In this document: positions 62,064 to 64,000 of the stretch, piece by piece
Numbering within the stretch: position 1 is the stretch's first letter
Layout: each line of letters opens with the position of its first letter
Assembly (NCBI RefSeq): GCF_009674535.1
Contig: NZ_WKJK01000019.1
Coordinates: 1-64,000, forward strand
DNA: 64,000 nt
Direction of reading: 5' to 3'
DNA from: Duganella guangzhouensis
GTDB taxonomy: Bacteria; Pseudomonadota; Gammaproteobacteria; Burkholderiales; Burkholderiaceae_D
Translations under genes and position numbers: made by a program
The notes under the pieces: generated by a model
What the model was told of the DNA's origin: nothing
Seen by the model: only the letters and a program-made list of their open reading frames with translations
The model's database searches: none

Positions 62064-63599
62064 TCAGCCGAGGAACAGTTTGTACACCGGATTGCTGCTC
62101 TCGTCCCAGTAGCGATAGCCTAGCGTGGCGAGGAATTGCGCGAAATCGCTCATCTCCTCCGGCGGCACCTGCAGGCCGATCACGATGCGGCCGACGTCGC
62201 CGCCCTGGCTGCGGTAATGGCACAGCGAGATATTCCAGTTTGGCGCCATCGAATCCAGGAAGCGCATCAGCGCGCCCGGACGCTCGGGGAACTCAAAGCG
62301 GTACAGCAGCTCATTGCTGGCCAGCGCGCTCTTGCCGCCGACCAGATGGCGCAAGTGGGTTTTGGCCAGCTCATCGTGGGTCAGGTCCAGCGCCTGGAAG
62401 CCGTGTTCCTCGAAGCGGCGGGTCAGCGCGCCCGACTCGTTGCGATCCGCGATCTGCACGCCGCAGAACACATGGGCGTCATCCTTGTCCGAGATACGGT
62501 AGGTGAACTCGGTGACGTTGCGGCCGCCGACCAGCTGGCACAAACGCTTGAAGCTGCCGCGCTGCTCCGGCAGCGTGACCGCGAACAGCGCCTCGCGCGC
62601 CTCGCCCAGCTCGGCGCGCTCGGCCACGAAGCGCAGGCGGTCGAAATTCATATTGGCGCCGCTGGCGATGGTGATCAAGGTTTCGTTGCGGATTGGATCC
62701 TTGGTCAGCGCCGCGCGCTCGACGTACGCCTTGGCGCCGGCGATCGACAGCGCGCCCGAGGGTTCCAGAATGCTGCGGGTGTCGCTGAACACATCCTTGA
62801 TAGCGGCGCTGACGGCATCGGTATCGACCAGAATCACATCGTCCACGTACAGCTGGCACAGGCGGAAGGTTTCCTCGCCGGCCAGACGCACCGCGGTGCC
62901 ATCGGCGAACAGACCGACATCGGCCAGCGTCACGCGCTCGCCGGCCTTCAGGCTGCGCGCCATCGCATCCGAATCCAGCGACTGCACACCGATGATCTTG
63001 ATGTCCGGGCGGATCTGCTTAACGTAAGCGGCGATGCCGGCGATCAGACCGCCGCCGCCGATCGGCACAAAGATCGCGTGAATTGGGCCCGAATGCTGGC
63101 GCAGGATTTCCATGCCGATGGTGCCCTGGCCGGCGATCACATCCGGATCATCAAACGGATGGACGAAAGTCAGCTTCTGTTCCTTTTCCAGCGTCAGCGC
63201 GTGGTTATAGGCATCGGTATACGACTCGCCGTGCAGCACCACCTCGACATCAGCGCCGCCGCGCGCCTTCACCGCCTCCACTTTGACTTGTGGCGTAGTG
63301 GTCGGCATCACGATGACGGCGCGGCAGCCCATGCGGGCGGCGGACAGCGCCACGCCCTGAGCGTGATTACCGGCCGAAGCGCAGATCACACCGCGCTTGC
63401 GCTGCGCATCGCTGAGATGCGCCATCTTGTTATACGCGCCCCGAATCTTGAAGCTGAACACGCTCTGCATGTCCTCGCGCTTGAAATAAATTCGGTTCTC
63501 GAAGCGCTGCGACAAAGTCGGCGCCAGTTCCAGCGGGGTTTCATCAGCCACGTCATAAACGCGGGCGGTCAGTACTTTCTTCAGATAGTCGGTAGTCAT
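62064..63599 (-). CDS. ilvA: Threonine ammonia-lyase, biosynthetic
   Basis: IlvA makes 2-oxobutanoate from threonine, first step to isoleucine. The 511-residue protein has K51 in SVFSFKIRGAYNK for PLP, the phosphate loop IGGGGLIAG, and two C-terminal ACT-like domains (LFAVTLPEQRGSFKRL; YRFEFPERPGALMRFL) for feedback control by isoleucine. The start MTTDYLKK at 63599 is chosen: starts 15 residues earlier lie inside the palindromic repeat and would add sequence foreign to the family. No strong ribosome site precedes it. Confidence 0.95.
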   Translation of the reverse strand: MTTDYLKKVLTARVYDVADETPLELAPTLSQRFENRIYFKREDMQSVFSFKIRGAYNKMAHLSDAQRKRGVICASAGNHAQGVALSAARMGCRAVIVMPTTTPQVKVEAVKARGGADVEVVLHGESYTDAYNHALTLEKEQKLTFVHPFDDPDVIAGQGTIGMEILRQHSGPIHAIFVPIGGGGLIAGIAAYVKQIRPDIKIIGVQSLDSDAMARSLKAGERVTLADVGLFADGTAVRLAGEETFRLCQLYVDDVILVDTDAVSAAIKDVFSDTRSILEPSGALSIAGAKAYVERAALTKDPIRNETLITIASGANMNFDRLRFVAERAELGEAREALFAVTLPEQRGSFKRLCQLVGGRNVTEFTYRISDKDDAHVFCGVQIADRNESGALTRRFEEHGFQALDLTHDELAKTHLRHLVGGKSALASNELLYRFEFPERPGALMRFLDSMAPNWNISLCHYRSQGGDVGRIVIGLQVPPEEMSDFAQFLATLGYRYWDESSNPVYKLFLG

Positions 63600-63627
63600 G
63601 GTCTGCAAACAAGGTGATGTTAACTCC

Positions 63628-63712
63628 GGGGTCAGGTCCATCATTTCTACACGGCCTCTGCTGTAGCGTTCCGCTACAGCAGAGGCCGTGTAGAAATGAT
63701 GGACCTGACCCC
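63628..63712. repeat. Long perfect palindrome (IR2), REP/MITE-like
   Basis: Positions 63628-63668 and 63672-63712 are exact reverse complements around TTC, a 41-bp stem with ends GGGGTCA/TGACCCC. The inner 22 bp match IR1 at 19 positions; in each case both arms have changed together. It lies 28 bp from the ilvA start, in its leader, between ilvA and the divergent yqaA-type gene. Confidence 0.92.
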
Positions 63713-63818
63713 GTCTGCGATGCTAACTAGCCGGCGGGTGACCGGGTGAAGCAGGGACGCTGGTCCTGGCGGGGTTGTGCTTGGACCGAACTGTTCAATC
63801 GTGCGGGATGGGACTCAT

Positions 63819-63824
63819 TATAAT
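63819..63824 (+). promoter_or_regulatory. -10 element of the yqaA-type gene
   Basis: A perfect TATAAT lies 31 bp before the ATG. No -35 hexamer is recognisable at 16-18 bp. Confidence 0.4.
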
Positions 63825-63854
63825 GGACTCCTTTAACTTATCTCAAAGAAGCCG

Positions 63855-64000
63855 ATGGTCGAATCTGCAATTAGCTGGCTGCTGGCGCTGCTGGCGGCGC
63901 CGGAAGTCGGGCTGACCTCGGTATTCATCGTCAGCCTGATCTCGGCCACGCTGGTGCCGCTGGGCTCGGAACCGGCGGTGTTTGCGGTGATTAAGGCCAA
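63855..64000 (+). CDS. YqaA-family (DedA-like) membrane protein, partial
   Basis: The window ends 146 bp into this gene. The visible 48 residues contain two hydrophobic segments, AISWLLALLAAPEVG and TSVFIVSLISATLVPLGSEP; the second matches the YqaA/SNARE-associated family start (LISATLxPLGSEPAVFA). Such proteins are small inner-membrane proteins of unknown or lipid-scramblase-like role. Confidence 0.75.
   Translation, partial: MVESAISWLLALLAAPEVGLTSVFIVSLISATLVPLGSEPAVFAVIKA

Overview
The window is chromosomal DNA of a high-GC betaproteobacterium, most likely a member of the Oxalobacteraceae (Massilia/Duganella/Janthinobacterium type). This rests on gene order (pilMNOPQ-aro; TPR lipoprotein-lolB-ispE-tRNA-Gln-prs-rplY-pth-ychF; kdsD-kdsC-lptCAB-rpoN-hpf), on the System II cytochrome c maturation pair (ResB/CcsA), and on protein character. 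It is not a placement by computed phylogeny. No phage, plasmid, insertion sequence or CRISPR array is visible.

Layout. 1-12.8 kb: a long palindromic repeat, hemB and engB (minus strand), cytochrome c4 with resB-ccsA, msrPQ with a Tat-exported binding-protein-like gene, then lysA-lptM facing cyaY, and the class A penicillin-binding protein mrcA. 13-23.3 kb: the type IV pilus assembly operon pilMNOPQ, a Big-1 repeat lipoprotein lodged behind pilQ, a fused aroK-aroB gene and dgt. 23.3-28.1 kb: three small coiled-coil membrane proteins (two are a tandem duplication differing by one heptad), then mutY, a dynamin-like GTPase and mutM on the minus strand. 28.2-39.3 kb: the outer-membrane lipoprotein/isoprenoid/translation block (TPR lipoprotein, lolB, ispE, tRNA-Gln, prs, rplY, pth), an M20 hydrolase, a DUF885 peptidase, a thioesterase and ychF.

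39.3-41.8 kb is a small accessory islet: lower GC, hypothetical genes, a lipoprotein, two apparent gene remnants and a possible small RNA. 41.8-48.2 kb holds a glycosyltransferase, a receiver-less sigma-54 activator, an NYN-LOTUS protein with a very long low-complexity tail, a MOSC protein and a GAF-GGDEF diguanylate cyclase. 48.2-55.8 kb is a KefB-type antiporter facing the kdsD-kdsC-lptC-lptA-lptB-rpoN-hpf cluster (Kdo synthesis, LPS export, sigma-54). 55.8-64 kb: an alginate-lyase-like gene and an acyl-CoA hydrolase separate hpf from an inverted ptsN-hprK-rapZ block; then queF, a zinc-ribbon protein, ilvA with a second long palindrome in its leader, and the start of a YqaA-type membrane protein.

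The genes are mainly envelope-building (LPS, peptidoglycan, lipoprotein sorting, type IV pili), housekeeping metabolism and DNA repair, with regulation by sigma-54/nitrogen PTS. The most unusual points are the family of perfect TTC-loop palindromes, the in-frame AroK-AroB fusion, the heptad-variant coiled-coil trio beside dgt/mutY/dynamin/mutM, the Big-1 lipoprotein in the pilus locus, and the inverted, interrupted rpoN-ptsN neighbourhood.
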